A program made the translations under genes and the position numbers. Below the pieces are notes generated by a model. It saw only the letters and a list, made by a program, of their open reading frames with translations. It had not been told where the DNA came from and did not search any database. A DNA stretch of 64,000 nt from Aporrectodea caliginosa (Eukaryota > Annelida > Clitellata > Crassiclitellata > Lumbricidae), in NCBI GenBank assembly GCA_020284085.1, contig JACEVL010000151.1, forward strand, positions 1 to 64,000, given 5' to 3'. Shown here piece after piece: positions 10,540-21,904 of the stretch (positions are counted from its first letter, which is position 1; each line of letters begins with the position of its first letter).

Positions 10540-12000
10540 TAGGACCGTAAATGGCTTGGCTCTCAATTAAAATGGATGTCGTTGTGAATGATCTCCCCCG
10601 ATCAATTCATTGAAAAAGTTTCGCTTTGAAACTTTTTTATCCAGTTTCAGTTCATTTTGATAAAACGATCTTTCATCTACTTTACGTTGAAAAGCTATTT
10701 TATATAGCGTAGTGTAATAGCAATTTAAAGGTGTGCAAGGCAACGGTAACATTAATAATAATTATAATGAAACAGAAATGTCCGTGTAGGCCTATCCGTC
10801 CCTCCGCTAGCGTCACTTCTCACTGCGTCATGTGCCAGACACAATCTGGCTTAGGCCTACGTCATTCTACGTCATAACAATAACTAATGACAAACGTTGT
10901 CATGACAATGCGAGATCATGTACAATGATAATTAATAACAATAAACATGTTACGCGCAGCGACCGAGTGACAGATACAGACACGCGCAGAGAATGGGAGG
11001 GAAATAAAGGGAACGGAAGGGGGAGTGCAAGGGGAGTGAAAAACACATTTGAAAATTGTTTTTTTCACCGTCCTAGGTCGGGTAAACATCTACTGATTAT
11101 GTAATTGAGCGTTTGACGACATCTTGTGGCTGGAAAGGCATTTGGTGGGTTAGTCATGCGATGCGTCACAATTAAGATGATTGGTGTTGCCCCTCTTTCA
11201 TACAGTCTTGAGACTGGCAGTAGTGGCGGAGTTGCACAAGATGGTTAACGTCGATATTACTTTGTACATTAATTAGGTTGTGAATTTACAATGTTTGGAT
11301 TAAATTCATCATCTTTTGACATCAAAGGCCGTTTACTACAGTACGGGAAAAAAATAAATACAGTGAGAAAAAGACACTTATAGCGTCCGAACAACGCCAT
11401 TAATGGTGTCAAAACTGAGCTTTACAATGTCACTAATATTCACTAACACTTTTAACGACATAAAGTAATTCATCTGAGATTATCTATGATACACATATCC
11501 TGACAAAAGGATTCGATGCAAATTAAACAACATTATTCAGCAACAACTGTCACACACAAGAAATGTTCAAAGTAACACAAAGAGCAACTTCGGCTACGAA
11601 TGCACAATGCATATAATTCTAATTACAATTATAATTATGATATTAGATTCTTATTCTGCAAATGACTGCTCATGTAATTTTAGGCATAGTTTAATACGAG
11701 ATGCTATGAAACGTAGTAATGTAATATTTAAACAAATTAATGTAACTTTTATGAAGCAACTCACTACATTTCAAAGAAGACTTTAATTTATTAATAACAG
11801 GACCGGTATGCACCCCAAACTGACGACCAGAGGAACACTAGTAGATGAGGTGGTATTAACAGATTCTCAGCCACTGTCGTGTTTGAAGGGTAATCGTGTA
11901 GCCCTGATCGTCGTTTAACTTCTGCCAGAAATACGATCAATCGCATCGATGATCCGTCGGGGTTCTACCCTCAACCACAACTGACCCTTAGAGGGTGACT
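10540..12000. other. Repeat mosaic without genes
   Basis: M3 at 10717-10740, an M2/M1 variant at 11108-11260 (GACATCTTGTGGCTGG then GGCGGAGTTGC), an M2-like word at 11310-11335, and at about 11900-11985 a module (AAATACGATCAATCGCATC) that recurs at 53755-53850 and 63650-63720. The 10960-11060 interval is purine-rich. No coding region is recognised. Confidence 0.5.
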
Positions 12001-12001
12001 G

Positions 12002-12120
12002 CCTCCGTCTGTCTCTTTGTCTAACTCACTGTATGTCCTTCTGTCTCACTCTGTCTCTCTGATCTCTGGCTGCCTTTCTATCTGTCTCTGTATCTGTGCC
12101 CGTCCCTGTCTCTGTCTGTC

Positions 12121-12163
<43 letters not shown>

Positions 12164-12200
12164 CCATGTGTGTCTGTGTGTCTGTCTGTTTCCTTCCGAT
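12002..12200. repeat. (CTGT)n-rich microsatellite
   Basis: Imperfect TCTG/CTGT runs, with the purest part at 12125-12162. It stands at the same place in the composite repeat (just before the TTGATAAAAC and M3 text) as the tracts at 21905-22090, 31485-31560, 62095-62215 and 63830-63950. Confidence 0.9.
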
Positions 12201-12209
12201 TATATTTGA

Positions 12210-12533
12210 ATTTCAATTCATTTTGATAAAACTTTCTTCCATTGACTTTTTCTTTGAAAAGTTACAAGACACTATTTGCGCGTTTACCGGAAAACCTAAT
12301 TATATAATGTCGTTTAATAGCGATTTTAAGGTGTGTAAGCAGACGGAGATATTATTGTATAATTGTGTGTTTGACGAAGTTTTATGTTGGCCAAGTCTGT
12401 GGGTGGTTTAGTCAAGCGCTGCGTCATAACTAAGATTATTAGTGTTGCCCCTCTTTCGTCCAGGCTTGAGACTAGCGGTAGTGGCGGAGTTGCTAAGGTG
12501 GTTAAAGTCGTCCTTACCTTCTTACGATGTGGT
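12210..12533. repeat. Modular repeat block joined to LINE-B
   Basis: Text TTTTGATAAAACTTTCTTCC, M3 at 12320-12345 (AAGGTGTGTAAGCAGAC), a decayed M2, and an M1 variant (12425-12515) run straight into LINE-B at GATGTGGTGAGGGCC. The order and the junction are the same as at 22100-22380. Confidence 0.7.
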
Positions 12534-13185
12534 GAGGGCCACAACACTAGCCACGATTCTATGTATTGTATTGTATTGTATTGTATCTAAATATTTATAT
12601 AGCGCCTCTCTCAGAATAACTATTCAGAAGCGCTCTCAGCACGAAAACCTCGGGGGAAAAGAAACGTCTTTAAAGAACGAGAGACCAAGGAGGAAAAACT
12701 AGTCATTAGTTTAGCCCTTAATGAGGGGAAGGTCATCTTGGTGGATCTTTATTGGCCAGGGCGACCGGGACCAGCTCAGTCCATCATGCGTTGCCTTATC
12801 CGATTTCATTGCCTTCCTGAGGCGGATTCCAGTCCTTTACATCTTTCCTGGTGGATAGGGGCCATGAACTACATGACCTGCTCCCGCCGATCAAAGACGC
12901 CTTCTACCAGTGGCAGCGCTACAGCAGGACAAGCGAGGTCTCATGCTCCAGTAAAAACAGCCTTTGCCCTGGTCATTGCCCTGCCACAAGGCTACCTTAA
13001 TATTTGCCCTGCCGAAAATTTATTTGGGGCATAAATTGTCCCAACACTGATTACATGTACGACTGCACTGGGTAGGCCCTGGTTACAAGAAAAGTCTGGC
13101 GCCACCTCTGCCTTCTACCACCTGCGCCCACGAGCCCATAACCGTGCAATCCCTCAGGCAGATGTCATGATGAGGAAAACTGAAG
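12534..13185 (+). pseudogene. LINE-B fragment, interrupted by LINE-A
   Basis: 12525-12560 encodes VVRATTLATIL, the same start as in the 22370 copy (VVRATTLSRMLYASSAW). The reading is cut by a minus-strand LINE-A end (12561-12732), then resumes at about 12733 with text matching LYWPGRPGPAQSIMRCLIR. Further on are GHELHDLLPPIKDAF-type residues, then extra sequence (about 12912-13085), then PSTTCAHEPITVQSLR-like text to about 13185. Several frame changes make it a pseudogene. LINE-B looks like a Jockey/RTE-type non-LTR element C-terminus; the exact clade is unresolved. Confidence 0.7.
12561..12732 (-). mobile_element. LINE-A 3' end nested in LINE-B
   Basis: On the minus strand it begins CTCATTAAGGGCTAAAC and ends with GAGAGCGCTTCTGAATAG, GGCGCTATATAAAT and a (TACAA)n tail. 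It is nearly identical to 52090-52232, a plus-strand LINE-A end. The LINE-B sequence on either side lines up with the uninterrupted copy at 22380-22450, which dates this insertion after LINE-B. Confidence 0.85.
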
Positions 13186-13189
13186 TGGT

Positions 13190-13565
13190 TCAGCCATAAA
13201 TGTAGAAATGTGAGAGAATCGAGGGAGGCGAGCTATAATAAGTCTGGCAGCAGCATTCAGTACGGACTGTAGAGGAGATAGACACAACTTTGGTAAGCTA
13301 ACAAGAACAGATTTGCAATAGTCAATTCGATAACAGACGAACAGACAATTGAGGTGAAGGTAGAGGATGAAACAGATCTGCGGATAGCTCTGGGACGCCT
13401 AAGTTGGAAGTAAGAAGAGCGGGTAAGCTTGGACATGTGTTCAGTGAAGGTCCCTGACGTCAGCTATGAAGAGTGGCACCAAAGTCACGGACACTAGATG
13501 AGAATGTGAAACGCGGAAACGTTTCAAAGGTATAGTCGAGTTTAAGGAGTTGCTGTGGTGTACCA
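13190..13565 (-). pseudogene. LINE-A reverse-transcriptase C-terminal fragment
   Basis: Minus-strand reading gives SKLTRSSYFQLRRPRAIRR, then after a frameshift LSPLQSVLNAAARLI and ARLPRFSHISTFM. These are typical post-catalytic motifs of L2-like reverse transcriptases and match the 3490 copy (LVQNAAARLLADLPRYSHIS). It is truncated at both ends and frameshifted. Confidence 0.75.
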
Positions 13566-14490
13566 AACCAATCAGTGGCCTCAATCACAAACGCAGGCAG
13601 GAATTGATTCATTATACAGGCGTTTATACTACAACAGTCTTGACGCAGCGGCAGTTTTAGCTCAAGTTGGGTCCGCTATAGAGAGTGACATGGGGAATTT
13701 CCCCGCGGGGAAACCGCGGTAACCGCGGTAAATCCCGCGGTAATGGGACAACAATTGCGGTAATACCGCGGTAATGGGGACAGCAATTGCGGTAATACCG
13801 CGGTAATGAGGTTTACTCTCGCGGTAATACCGCGGTAATGGGGAGTGAGCCGGGAATAAACCCGAGTGATGTTAAGAACTTGAGAACTGATAAGGAGATT
13901 TTTTATTTCCAGAAGCCTACTAGTAAGAAATAGTCAGGACTTGGTTAATGCAAACTGTCGATAAGATAATAACAGACTATTGCAGTCTGCAATACAAATA
14001 GATTTGTAAGCTAAAAAAATGTTATTTTTTAAATTTGAATTGGTGTAAACCTTTTGGCGGGGAATGTGATGTCGTCCTGCGGGGATGGGGTGGGGATGGG
14101 GAGAAACCTGCGGGGATGGGGCGGAGATGGGGACAAACCGTGCGGGGATGGGGAAGACTTACTTGTTGCGGGGCGGGGATGGGGACGAGATTGCCTCCCC
14201 ATGTCACTCTCTAGTCCGCTATTAAGCCTTTAAGCCATTCAGCCAGCTATTCTCTCAGGCATACATCTATCCATCTGTCCGTATATCCGTATATCCGTCC
14301 ATTCATTCATTCATTCATTCTTTCATTCTTTCATTCATTCATTCATTGATCCATGCATTCATTCATTCATTCATTCATTCATTAATTCATTCATTAATTC
14401 ATTCATCCATTCATTCATCCATTCATCCATTCATTCATTCATCCATCCATCCATCCATTAATCCATCCGTCCATCCATCCATCCAATCGA
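13566..14490. repeat. Duplicated block R4-like copy with ATTC/ATCC tail
   Basis: 13560-13678 and 14222-14300 match 40738-40900 and 42720-42860 (GGCCTCAATCACAAACGC, GAATTGATTCATTATA, AAGCC-TTTAAGCCATTCAGCCA). The tail is a long ATTC / ATCC microsatellite (14300-14490) that matches the shorter ATCC-word runs of the sister copies. A hAT element interrupts it at 13679. Confidence 0.8.
13679..14213. mobile_element. Non-autonomous hAT element with perfect 8-bp target duplication
   Basis: The 535-bp element has 18-bp perfect terminal inverted repeats (TAGAGAGTGACATGGGGA) and sits between two exact copies of GTCCGCTA (13671-13678 and 14214-14221). An 8-bp duplication with a YARNG-type terminus fits the hAT superfamily. 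The left end holds at least five GCGGTAA subterminal units, several as ACCGCGGTAATGGGG; the right end holds at least five GCGGGGATGGGG-type units, i.e. two different subterminal repeat families. The AT-rich centre has no transposase. Short minus-strand frames through the GC-rich end are not genes. Confidence 0.95.
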
Positions 14491-14639
14491 ACAGTTGTCC
14501 AGTTATACACCTGCACGTTGCATTATGCTATAACTCTTTTAAACACCTGTAAAATGTTTCCTACCGATCCCATATATCTTCGCCCGCAAATACGCAACTG
14601 AATAACTTTGCAGTGAGTCGACATTATTATAGGTGTCAA

Positions 14640-15265
14640 CGGCCCGGGCAGCCATTGAAAGGGACAGCGGTGGTTAAGGATCTCACCCGATAAATTCCCT
14701 GAAAATTAAGCTTGGTTGAGGCCACGGGTCGCTGCAGAAAAACTGTACATTTAAATTTACTCAAATTATCGATTTTTAAAAGAACATAATTATGTCCCGT
14801 TATATTGTGAAACATTTGATAATGCAGTGCTCTATTTAAACACCTTTTAAACTGTTTCTACGCACGCAATAATATATATATTTTCACCCGCAGGTAATCG
14901 ACGTGTTTAACTGTTTTGGGAAGACACGCTACGTATAATTGTAGGGTGAACATCGAAGGCACTGGCAGCCACAAGATGTCACTAAATAAAGAAAATTCTA
15001 CAATAGCAGGGTCTCTGTTCACGGGTACTTAAAACGGCGTGGCACCCCTTCAAACGGGCAGCGGTGGTGAAAGATCTCAACCGGTCAATACATTGAAAAT
15101 TGAACAATGTAGAGGCCAAACGGTTGCTATAGAAAAACGTTTACACTTTATAATACACGCGGTTACAAAGCTCTTGTGCATTGATGGCGTACTTGTTATG
15201 TTAGCCTTTTGTGAGGTGCTGAAAAGGCGCTATATTAAGTAACTAGATATATACATACAGGTACT
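14640..15265 (+). repeat. Dimer of the ~385-bp M4-M3-M2 unit, second locus
   Basis: M4 at about 14645 (GCCATTGAAAGGGACAGCGG) and again at about 15045 (CCTTCAAACGGGCAGCGG). Between them are a reverse-complement M3 (14830-14855), TTTTCACCCGCAGGTAA, and a reverse-complement M2 (14970-14992, CCACAAGATGTCACTAAAT). The same arrangement is at 3019-3480. Confidence 0.7.
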
Positions 15266-15595
15266 TAGTACACACATACGACGTGAACATCTTAGACGTG
15301 AACAGTCTGTTTAAATGTCTACACAAGTTGTTTAAAATATTGACCCAATTCTGGATTAGTTCTCATCTAGGTTACTTTTTATTTAAAGTCATCGGTTGAT
15401 GTGTTATACATCTGCGCTATAGAACTTGCTGCATAACAATATCATATTTACGGGATGATCTTCATTTACATAACAATTGTACAGTTGTAAATGTTGCTGT
15501 ATTGATTCTGCAGAATAAATCTGAATTGATTAAGTTCATTCTGCATGAAATTCTTACCTGCCAAAACCGGGATTTGGAGAACGTTCAGCTTCCTG

Positions 15596-16060
15596 GCTTA
15601 ATCTGCTGATTCAATGGCTTAATCATTGCATCATGATCCATCGTGCTGTTGTATGTAGTTGGCCAGGTGGCTTAATCTCTTAATCAAATGGTTTAATCTG
15701 TTAGTAAAATGGCTGGATCCTTTATTGCATTTAGTGACTTAAAATTCTATTGATTAGATTAAGAAATTGGTTGATCGTTTAGCTTAATCCTACTGTTCGA
15801 GTGGCTTAAAAATTGAGTGATTTTAGAACTACTGGTTAAGCTATCTATTGGTCGAATGATTTTATATTGATCGATGTGTGGTTTAATCCATTTAATGGCT
15901 TAATCCATTGAGTGGCTGAGTCCATTGGGTGGCTTAATCCAATGACATATTACTTAATCCCATGATTAAAGCTCCTGATCTGTTGATCCTTTCGTAAGAC
16001 CATTGTCTAATCTCTAATCAAATTCGCTTAATCCTTGTACAGTTGACTTAATCCATGCGT
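15596..16060. repeat. M5 array of GGCTTAATC words
   Basis: GGCTTAATC or close variants (GGCTTAAT, GGTTTAATC, GACTTAATC) occur about fifteen times, spaced irregularly at 15-40 bp. Related arrays occur at 43230-43330, 45650-45960, 50455-50600, 55650-55740 and 63015-63070. No coding potential. Confidence 0.7.
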
Positions 16061-16256
16061 TGTTCATTGTTTAAAATCAGATTCTGTCGTCCGTTTAAAA
16101 TATTAACGATAAACACCTTTTTCTTCGAATCCTTCAGCAAAGAAGTTCGAGCTCTTGTCATTTTAATATCTCTTTAATAGCTATTGAGCAATTATGACTC
16201 AAGGCAAATGGATGAAACCACACATCGATCAATATAAAATCATTCGACCAATAGGA

Positions 16257-16357
16257 AAACTCCGCCACTGTTTGCTTTCTGACAGTGCCAGTCCCGAACT
16301 AGGATAAAGGAGGAGGGCGACGCTAATGATCTTTGTAATCACAGTGTCGTTAAACTG
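16257..16357 (+). repeat. M1 module copy
   Basis: A good M1: AACTCCGCCACTG, GACAGTGCCAGTCCC, GGAGGAGGGCGACGCTAATG, ending CACAGTGTCGTTAAAC. No A or B box is evident, so if M1 is a SINE it is a headless (5'-truncated) form. Confidence 0.8.
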
Positions 16358-16489
16358 AAACTACAACGACTCAAGGGAGCTCATAATCAGCAGTTTGAAC
16401 GAATTTTTAAATATATAGACTCGGCGAAATCTGCTTAAAGGTGTCTAAGCAGATAACACATCATTAGTAGATTTCAATGATCAACGATA

Positions 16490-17035
16490 TCTTACCACCA
16501 CCACCACCACCCCACCGCGAATTCGTGTTTGGTTTTATGTAATACATATATATATTCGTTTTATTATAAATTCAAACTCAAGGATGACACACCGCACCCA
16601 AGCTCACAGTTACAAACTAGAATGAAAATTAAAGTTATTTAAGTAAACAGAGAGTTGGCTTATGGCGTCACAGAGAAATTCGCTTATAAAGGATTCTTGA
16701 TATGAAATTCTTGTCATCTTTGCGTGGTAGTTCGAATTCATGGGCACGAGGGCGGAGGCTGTAGCGGCGATGGACTGTAGGCGGGAAAAGGTGACGCAGT
16801 ACGCAATTGATTCAGCATTAATTAATGACAAAAATTGTATATTTAGTTGCAAATTACGTGAATACACCTCGAAATTACATAATTTTTAACAAAGGAACCG
16901 ATCCATAATTATTGGCGATATTTTATATTATTCGTACACCTTGTCCATGTTGGATAAACAAATATAAGATTATGCGTGTTTTGAAACTGATCTATGTATC
17001 CAAGAACATTTTAAATATACTGAGGCTTTATTTGC
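16490..17035. repeat. Repeat R7 and flanks
   Basis: 16545-16612 (AAGGATGACACACCGCACCC) matches 53868-53950. 16870-17000 (GCGATATTTTATATTATT, GATAAACAAATATAA) matches 48560-48680. A CAC trinucleotide run is at 16497-16512. No gene is recognised. Confidence 0.6.
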
Positions 17036-17176
17036 AACAATAGCCTACAAACTAGTCCATAGTCTGTGATAGGTGCAGCGAAATCTAAAGGCATGCAGCT
17101 ATATCAACATGAAACAAGACTTCACGTTGGCGCCCTTGTAACGGCACGGCCGTGTTACGGCGCTTTATAAATTGTC

Positions 17177-17326
17177 GTAATTATTATTATTATCATTATC
17201 ATTATCATAATCATTATCATTATCATTATCATTATCATTATCATTATCATTATCATTATCATTATCATTATCATTATCATTATCATTATCATTATCATTA
17301 TCATTATCATTATCATTATCATTGTC

Positions 17327-17424
<98 letters not shown>
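17177..17424. repeat. (ATTATC)n then (ATT)n microsatellite
   Basis: About 28 hexamer units ATTATC, with rare variants, switch at about 17350 to a pure ATT run of about 24 units. The start follows GCGCTTTATAAATTG, a LINE/SINE 3'-end word, so the array probably expanded from a retroposon tail. Confidence 0.97.
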
Positions 17425-17658
17425 GTTATTGTTCACGGTAGTCAAATATGTTGGTGCTAGCCCATCATGGTGGGATTTGCTCGTCAGCAAGATAAAAGCA
17501 GGTTCCAATCCATCATAAGTAGGATGATCCGGGGGGTACCTCCCCGTTGACAACCCAACCTTTGACCAGCTCTGTCACAAGGCTGATACTGCTGTCATTC
17601 CAAAACTTTAACGACATCTTATGGCTTCACATGGCCGTTGACGTCGACCTTACACTAC

Positions 17659-17752
17659 ATATAACTTAACATATAACTTAACATATAACTTAACATATAA
17701 CTTAACATATAACTTAACATATAACTTAACATATAACTTAACACTTGAATAG
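17659..17752. repeat. 12-bp minisatellite (ATATAACTTAAC)
   Basis: Seven to eight nearly perfect head-to-tail copies of ATATAACTTAAC follow directly after an M2 module (17606-17650). A relative of the single-copy text is at 47660-47705 (ACATATTATTATTAGTTAGC). Confidence 0.92.
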
Positions 17753-17915
17753 AATAATGAGTTGCTGCTTGGATGGATCCGGAGCTCAACATCTTATGGC
17801 AGAAAAAACCCGTTGACGTTGTCAAAAATTAATTTGAACAGTTCTTACCGTTTACGTCGACATAATTATTGCATACGATTTAACTGTTCCTTTCAGTTAC
17901 TGCTTTCTTGTTTAC

Positions 17916-18016
17916 TGTTTAACGACACTGTGTGATTACAAAGACCATTAGCGTCGCCCTCCTCCTTTGTCTAGGCTTGGAACTAGCACTGACAGAGTAC
18001 TAACAGTGGCGCAGTT
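17916..18016 (-). repeat. M1 module copy
   Basis: Reads TTTAACGACACTGTGTG, GCGTCGCCCTCCTCCTTTG, then CAGTGGCGCAGTT on the plus strand: an M1 in reverse orientation. It is followed by M3 (18058-18080) and M2 (18110-18150). Confidence 0.8.
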
Positions 18017-18380
18017 ACTCCTTGAAAGAATTTTTTATATATAGACACTTTGTAAAGCTAATTAAGGTGTCTTAGCAGATGGCACACTGCTAGTGATTAA
18101 CGATTAATGATTAACGACATCTTAAGGCTGCCATGGTCGTTGATGTCGACCTGACCTATAGGAGTTACGTAGGAAAAGATTCTGTCATTCCTAGGTTAGA
18201 CGTCTTCCCTGTGACAGAACTACTAGGAAACTGATCTATGTATCTAGCGCCTTCGTGAGTTTCTTATAAGGCGCTATATAAATGGCCATATACATACATA
18301 CATACATACAAGAACATCTTAAATATACTGAGCGGGTCAGGTTAGATAATTATGTGCTCCGTGAACGTGAGGGAGGAGTC

Positions 18381-18622
<242 letters not shown>

Positions 18623-18713
18623 ATTTGCGTCAACCGACTGCTATAGTGATATACATACATATAAATTATTACACGGCATCATTTAGCAGAAACTTACTAA
18701 CAAAAACAGTCTA

Positions 18714-19145
18714 AACTCCGTCACTGCCCGTCCTCTGGCAGTGTCAGTTCCAAAAACTGGAGAAAGGAAGAGTAAGTAGTAAGTAAGTATATTCTTTATT
18801 AACCAATTGCTAATCGCACTTTGGTGTACAGACATCTTTTAAGAAAGTTAAAAATTATAAAGTTTCCTGGCAATTAACGTATTTCACATTAAGTAAGTTA
18901 GTGACAATATCCCTTAATAAACCAACAGCACCTTGGTGCGCAATCATTATAGTCCCGCAAATATCTAAAAAGTCAGCCATCTTTATCAGACCTTATATAT
19001 CATCCTAGTAATGAAATTTTTACGCATCAAATTATCTGCGGGAGGAATGATACGGTCATGAGCCCGGGGGCGGAGGGAATACTTAGAAGTTTTAATTGGG
19101 GGAAGCAACTCATGTAAAACATGCCCATTATCCAGGAAGAGGGCC
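18714..19145 (-). pseudogene. LINE-B 3' end next to a truncated M1
   Basis: 18714-18768 is a plus-strand M1 start (AACTCCGTCACTG) cut short by a LINE-B tail. On the minus strand 19145-18990 encodes RALFLDNGHVLHELLPP and LRPRAHDRIIPP, the C-terminus of LINE-B (compare LHDLLPPRKVTPYN at 21550). A 3' UTR ending in AATAAAGAATATACTTACTT with TTAC repeats follows. It is intact in frame to the stop but 5'-truncated. Confidence 0.8.
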
Positions 19146-19149
19146 CGTG

Positions 19150-19760
19150 TCAACGACCATGGCAGCTATAGCTATAGGATGTCATTAAACGCCTGACTAA
19201 TAATGATGTTAGCATATAAACTGTTATACAGTGACACTTTTAAATTGCTTTTCAATGACGCTATTCTACGATTTATGGCATGGTACGTTGCACACCTGTA
19301 AATTCTTTGTTATGTACCTTATATATGAGAAAATCTTTCATTTGATAGTACTATTGTCATATAAGTTGGAAGTTGGCCACGGATTTTAAGAAGGAAGAAG
19401 ATGATAAAACTACTCGTGTTGCATTCTGGTATAGCCGCAAAGGTTTCTGGTCTATCCACAGGCACAGTATGGCAACTGCATGGAATACCATATAATGCAA
19501 CTGCATTTGATTTTGCCCTCTTTGCAATGCTCACAATTGCACACATAACCATACGACGGGGAACATCGATGGCGCTGAGCAAATGTGACTTAAGGACTTG
19601 CTCAAGTCCATACACTGTAATTAACCGCTTAAGTGGAGGCGTTACATTCCGAGTGCTCTAAACAACTGACCATCATGCCCATCAACTGTGTTAAAACCAA
19701 GAGAGATCGGAGACAAGAACCACTGGAAAGGCAGAAATGGAGAAGCTAGAGGCCAGAGAG
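19150..19760. other. Unassigned, partly open sequence
   Basis: Contains an M2 end at 19150-19200 (GGATGTCATTAAACGCC). Frames of 86 (plus) and 98 (minus) codons overlap at 19319-19661; I see no known motif in either and no conserved neighbour. The text may be a decayed LINE. I do not call a gene. Confidence 0.4.
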
Positions 19761-19761
19761 G

Positions 19762-19915
19762 GGCACGATTACTGAAATTGCTATTCGATTTGAATTAGAA
19801 TTAGCTACTGAAAGTTGATAATCGATATGAATAAAAAAATCTTGTTGCTAATCGATTAGAATTAGAACTAGTACTTTGTCTAATCGATTAGCCAATCGAT
19901 TAGCTACTCACCTCT
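19762..19915. repeat. Palindrome-rich repeat (CTAATCGATTAG), copy 1
   Basis: Contains CTAATCGATTAG-type self-complementary words several times within 150 bp and matches 23650-23790 (GGCACGATTA at one end, GATTAGCTACCCACC-like text at the other, then AGGCATTTGAAATG). It behaves like a small mobile repeat. The ends look weakly inverted (GGCACGATTA against GGGTAGCTAATC). Confidence 0.65.
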
Positions 19916-20585
19916 GCAAGAGGCATTTGAAATGTGGTAATGGAGCAGCTAGAGAGATTATAAAACAAATTGAAGGGGAAGGGGAAGGGGAGGGGGAGGA
20001 GGAAGAAGATTATGATGAAGAATATTAAGCTCTCCGTCCATCGAAACCATATGAGTAGCATCTTGTTAATATGCAAGGAAAACAATGGTTACTACAAATT
20101 ATGGCACGACGACCTTAGACACCTTTATATATGAAAACAGGCGCTATATATAAGACATTTTCTTGTACTCTTTATAATGTAATTAATTGTTAACATGCAT
20201 TCTTGTAAATAGATGTATGTTAAAATAAAATGTGTATATAATACATGTATATATATTACACATCTGTGCTGAATTTCTGTTTGCAAATAGCATTACATGT
20301 TATTTTAGAAAACTTAAAGAAGTACTGTTAATAACTTTGTAAACATATTTGAAAAGAGCTAAAATAGCCAAAAAGAGCTGATATAGCCAAAAAAGAGCTG
20401 ATATAGCCAAAAAAGAGCTGAAATAGCCACCAAAAAAAAGAAACAAAAGGAGAAAAAGGAAAAAAAAAAACAAAAAAAGGAAAAAGATGTTAAAAAAGAA
20501 TTACAATAAAAAGAGCCAATGGGCCAAACATAACGGAGATACAATACTTTAATATGTATCAAATCAAATAATATGTATCTATCAA
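19916..20585. other. Purine-rich and A-rich spacer
   Basis: 20045-20140 (GAGTAGCATCTTGTTAATATG, AAGGAAAAC) matches 24647-24750. A GGGGAA run at 19972-19998 and three AAAAGAGCTGATATAGCC units at 20350-20430 are followed by an A-rich stretch. No gene is seen. Confidence 0.5.
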
Positions 20586-20965
20586 ATATTGTTAATATTG
20601 TTAATAAGATTGAGGAGAAAAACAGTTATTAACATTATACGGAAATGAACTTAATCCGTCAGAAACTTTAAATACGTCTACATCTTATCAGAAACGGAAT
20701 CAAAGCCAAGAAAAGAAAAAGAAAATCTGTTGATAGAAATTATATGAAAATGAACTTAAATCGTCAGAAACTTTAAATACGTCAGCATCTTATCAGAAAC
20801 GGAATCAAAGACGAGAAAGGAGAAAGAACATTTGTGAGAACATTACAAGAAAATGAACGGAAATACATCAACAACTTTAAAGACGTCAACAGCCTTTGTA
20901 GCTATAGGATGTCGTTAAATATTGGATTAATAATAATAATAATCTTTATAATGCTTGAAACTCAG
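20586..20965 (+). repeat. RX retroposon, plus-strand copy
   Basis: A ~380-bp unit with an internal near-tandem repeat (GTCAGAAACTTTAAATACG twice, CTTATCAGAAACGGAATCAA twice). It ends AGGATGTCGTTAAATATTGG followed by ATTAATAATAAT. Two further copies on the other strand (43960-44189, 55767-56123) are flanked by direct repeats, which identifies it as a retroposon. Its 3' end is an M2 module (GACGTCAACAGCC ... GTCGTTAAAT). No open reading frame or pol III box is obvious. Confidence 0.75.
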
Positions 20966-21148
20966 ACAGATCGATTTGAACGGCTTTGGTAGCCACAAGA
21001 TGTCATTAAATAACGGAAACTACTTATTCTAATATTACTACTTAATGCAGTTGGGATGTCTTGGCCTCTGAATATGTGAATTTAGGCTGGCATTAAGCTT
21101 CAAGCAATGTTATGGCTGGTGCCTTTGCAAAACTCTGTTCTATTAATT

Positions 21149-21478
21149 CAGTTTTTCCCAAAGTGGTGGTCCGCGGACCGGTGCCGGTCCGCGAGTCCTC
21201 AGTTGCCGGTCCGCAAAACGAGTCAAGAAACTGGTCAAACTGTCTCGGAATCAAGAACTGACTATTATATTTTTAAAAGTCATAACAAAAAGACTTATTA
21301 GGATAGCATTTAAAGGACAATAAAGTTATGTAATTGGCTAAACATGCATTTAAATCAATGTTTTGAGGAATTTAGGTGATCGAAAACGAAACAGAGAAAT
21401 AATTGATAAATTTGGCACTGGTCCTGCAGTGGGTAAATTCCTGCCGGTCCGTGACACTGACAAGCTTGGGAAGCACAG
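21149..21478. mobile_element. Possible decayed hAT-like MITE
   Basis: The left end CAGTTTTTCCCAAAGTGG and the inverted right end CTGTGCTTCCCAAGCTTG resemble hAT termini. The interior starts with GC-rich palindromes (GGTCCGCGGACC, GCCGGTCCGCGAG), and GCCGGTCCG recurs near the right end. The flanking octamers (TATTAATT, TATAGCTG) do not match, so the target duplication is lost or my ends are wrong. Confidence 0.5.
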
Positions 21479-21750
21479 TATAGCTGAATCTACTCTTATC
21501 CGTGTAATTCTCTCAAACCCTTGTCACGTCCTTCACGACCTCCTCCCTCCCCGCAAGGTCACTCCATACAATACGCGACCCAGACCACATGATCTCACCC
21601 TACCTAGAATTGATGCCTTTGCTAAAAGAAGTTTTATTATGAGAATATTATATGACTTTGCATAAATGTTTGTATTATTTATTTCTTATGTAAGCTACTG
21701 TGCGTTTGCTGGTAGTCAAATAAAGAATATTCTTACTTACTTACTAGACA
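21479..21750 (+). pseudogene. LINE-B 3' end
   Basis: Encodes SNPCHVLHDLLPPRKVTPYN, then RPRPHDLTLP and FIMRILYDFA before a stop. The 3' UTR ends GCGTTTGCTGGTAGTC, AATAAAGAATATTC, TTACTTACTTACT. Closely related ends are at 18769-19145 and 44750-45045. Confidence 0.8.
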
Positions 21751-21904
21751 GTGGAACTATAAAACTTGATACATAACAATAGCACATATTATATGGGATT
21801 CATTCTCAGAATTGTCTTCATTACTATAAATTTTGCTATATAAATTCTGCAGAATTAAATCGAATTGATTAGATAAATTCTGTAGGTGGAGATTTGAAGA
21901 TTTA

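Noticed and set aside
14022..14207. Pro-rich minus-strand frame
   Set aside because: Lies in the GC-rich subterminal repeats of the hAT element.
21149..21478. Confident hAT element
   Set aside because: Ends look hAT-like but flanking octamers do not match; kept only as a low-confidence feature.
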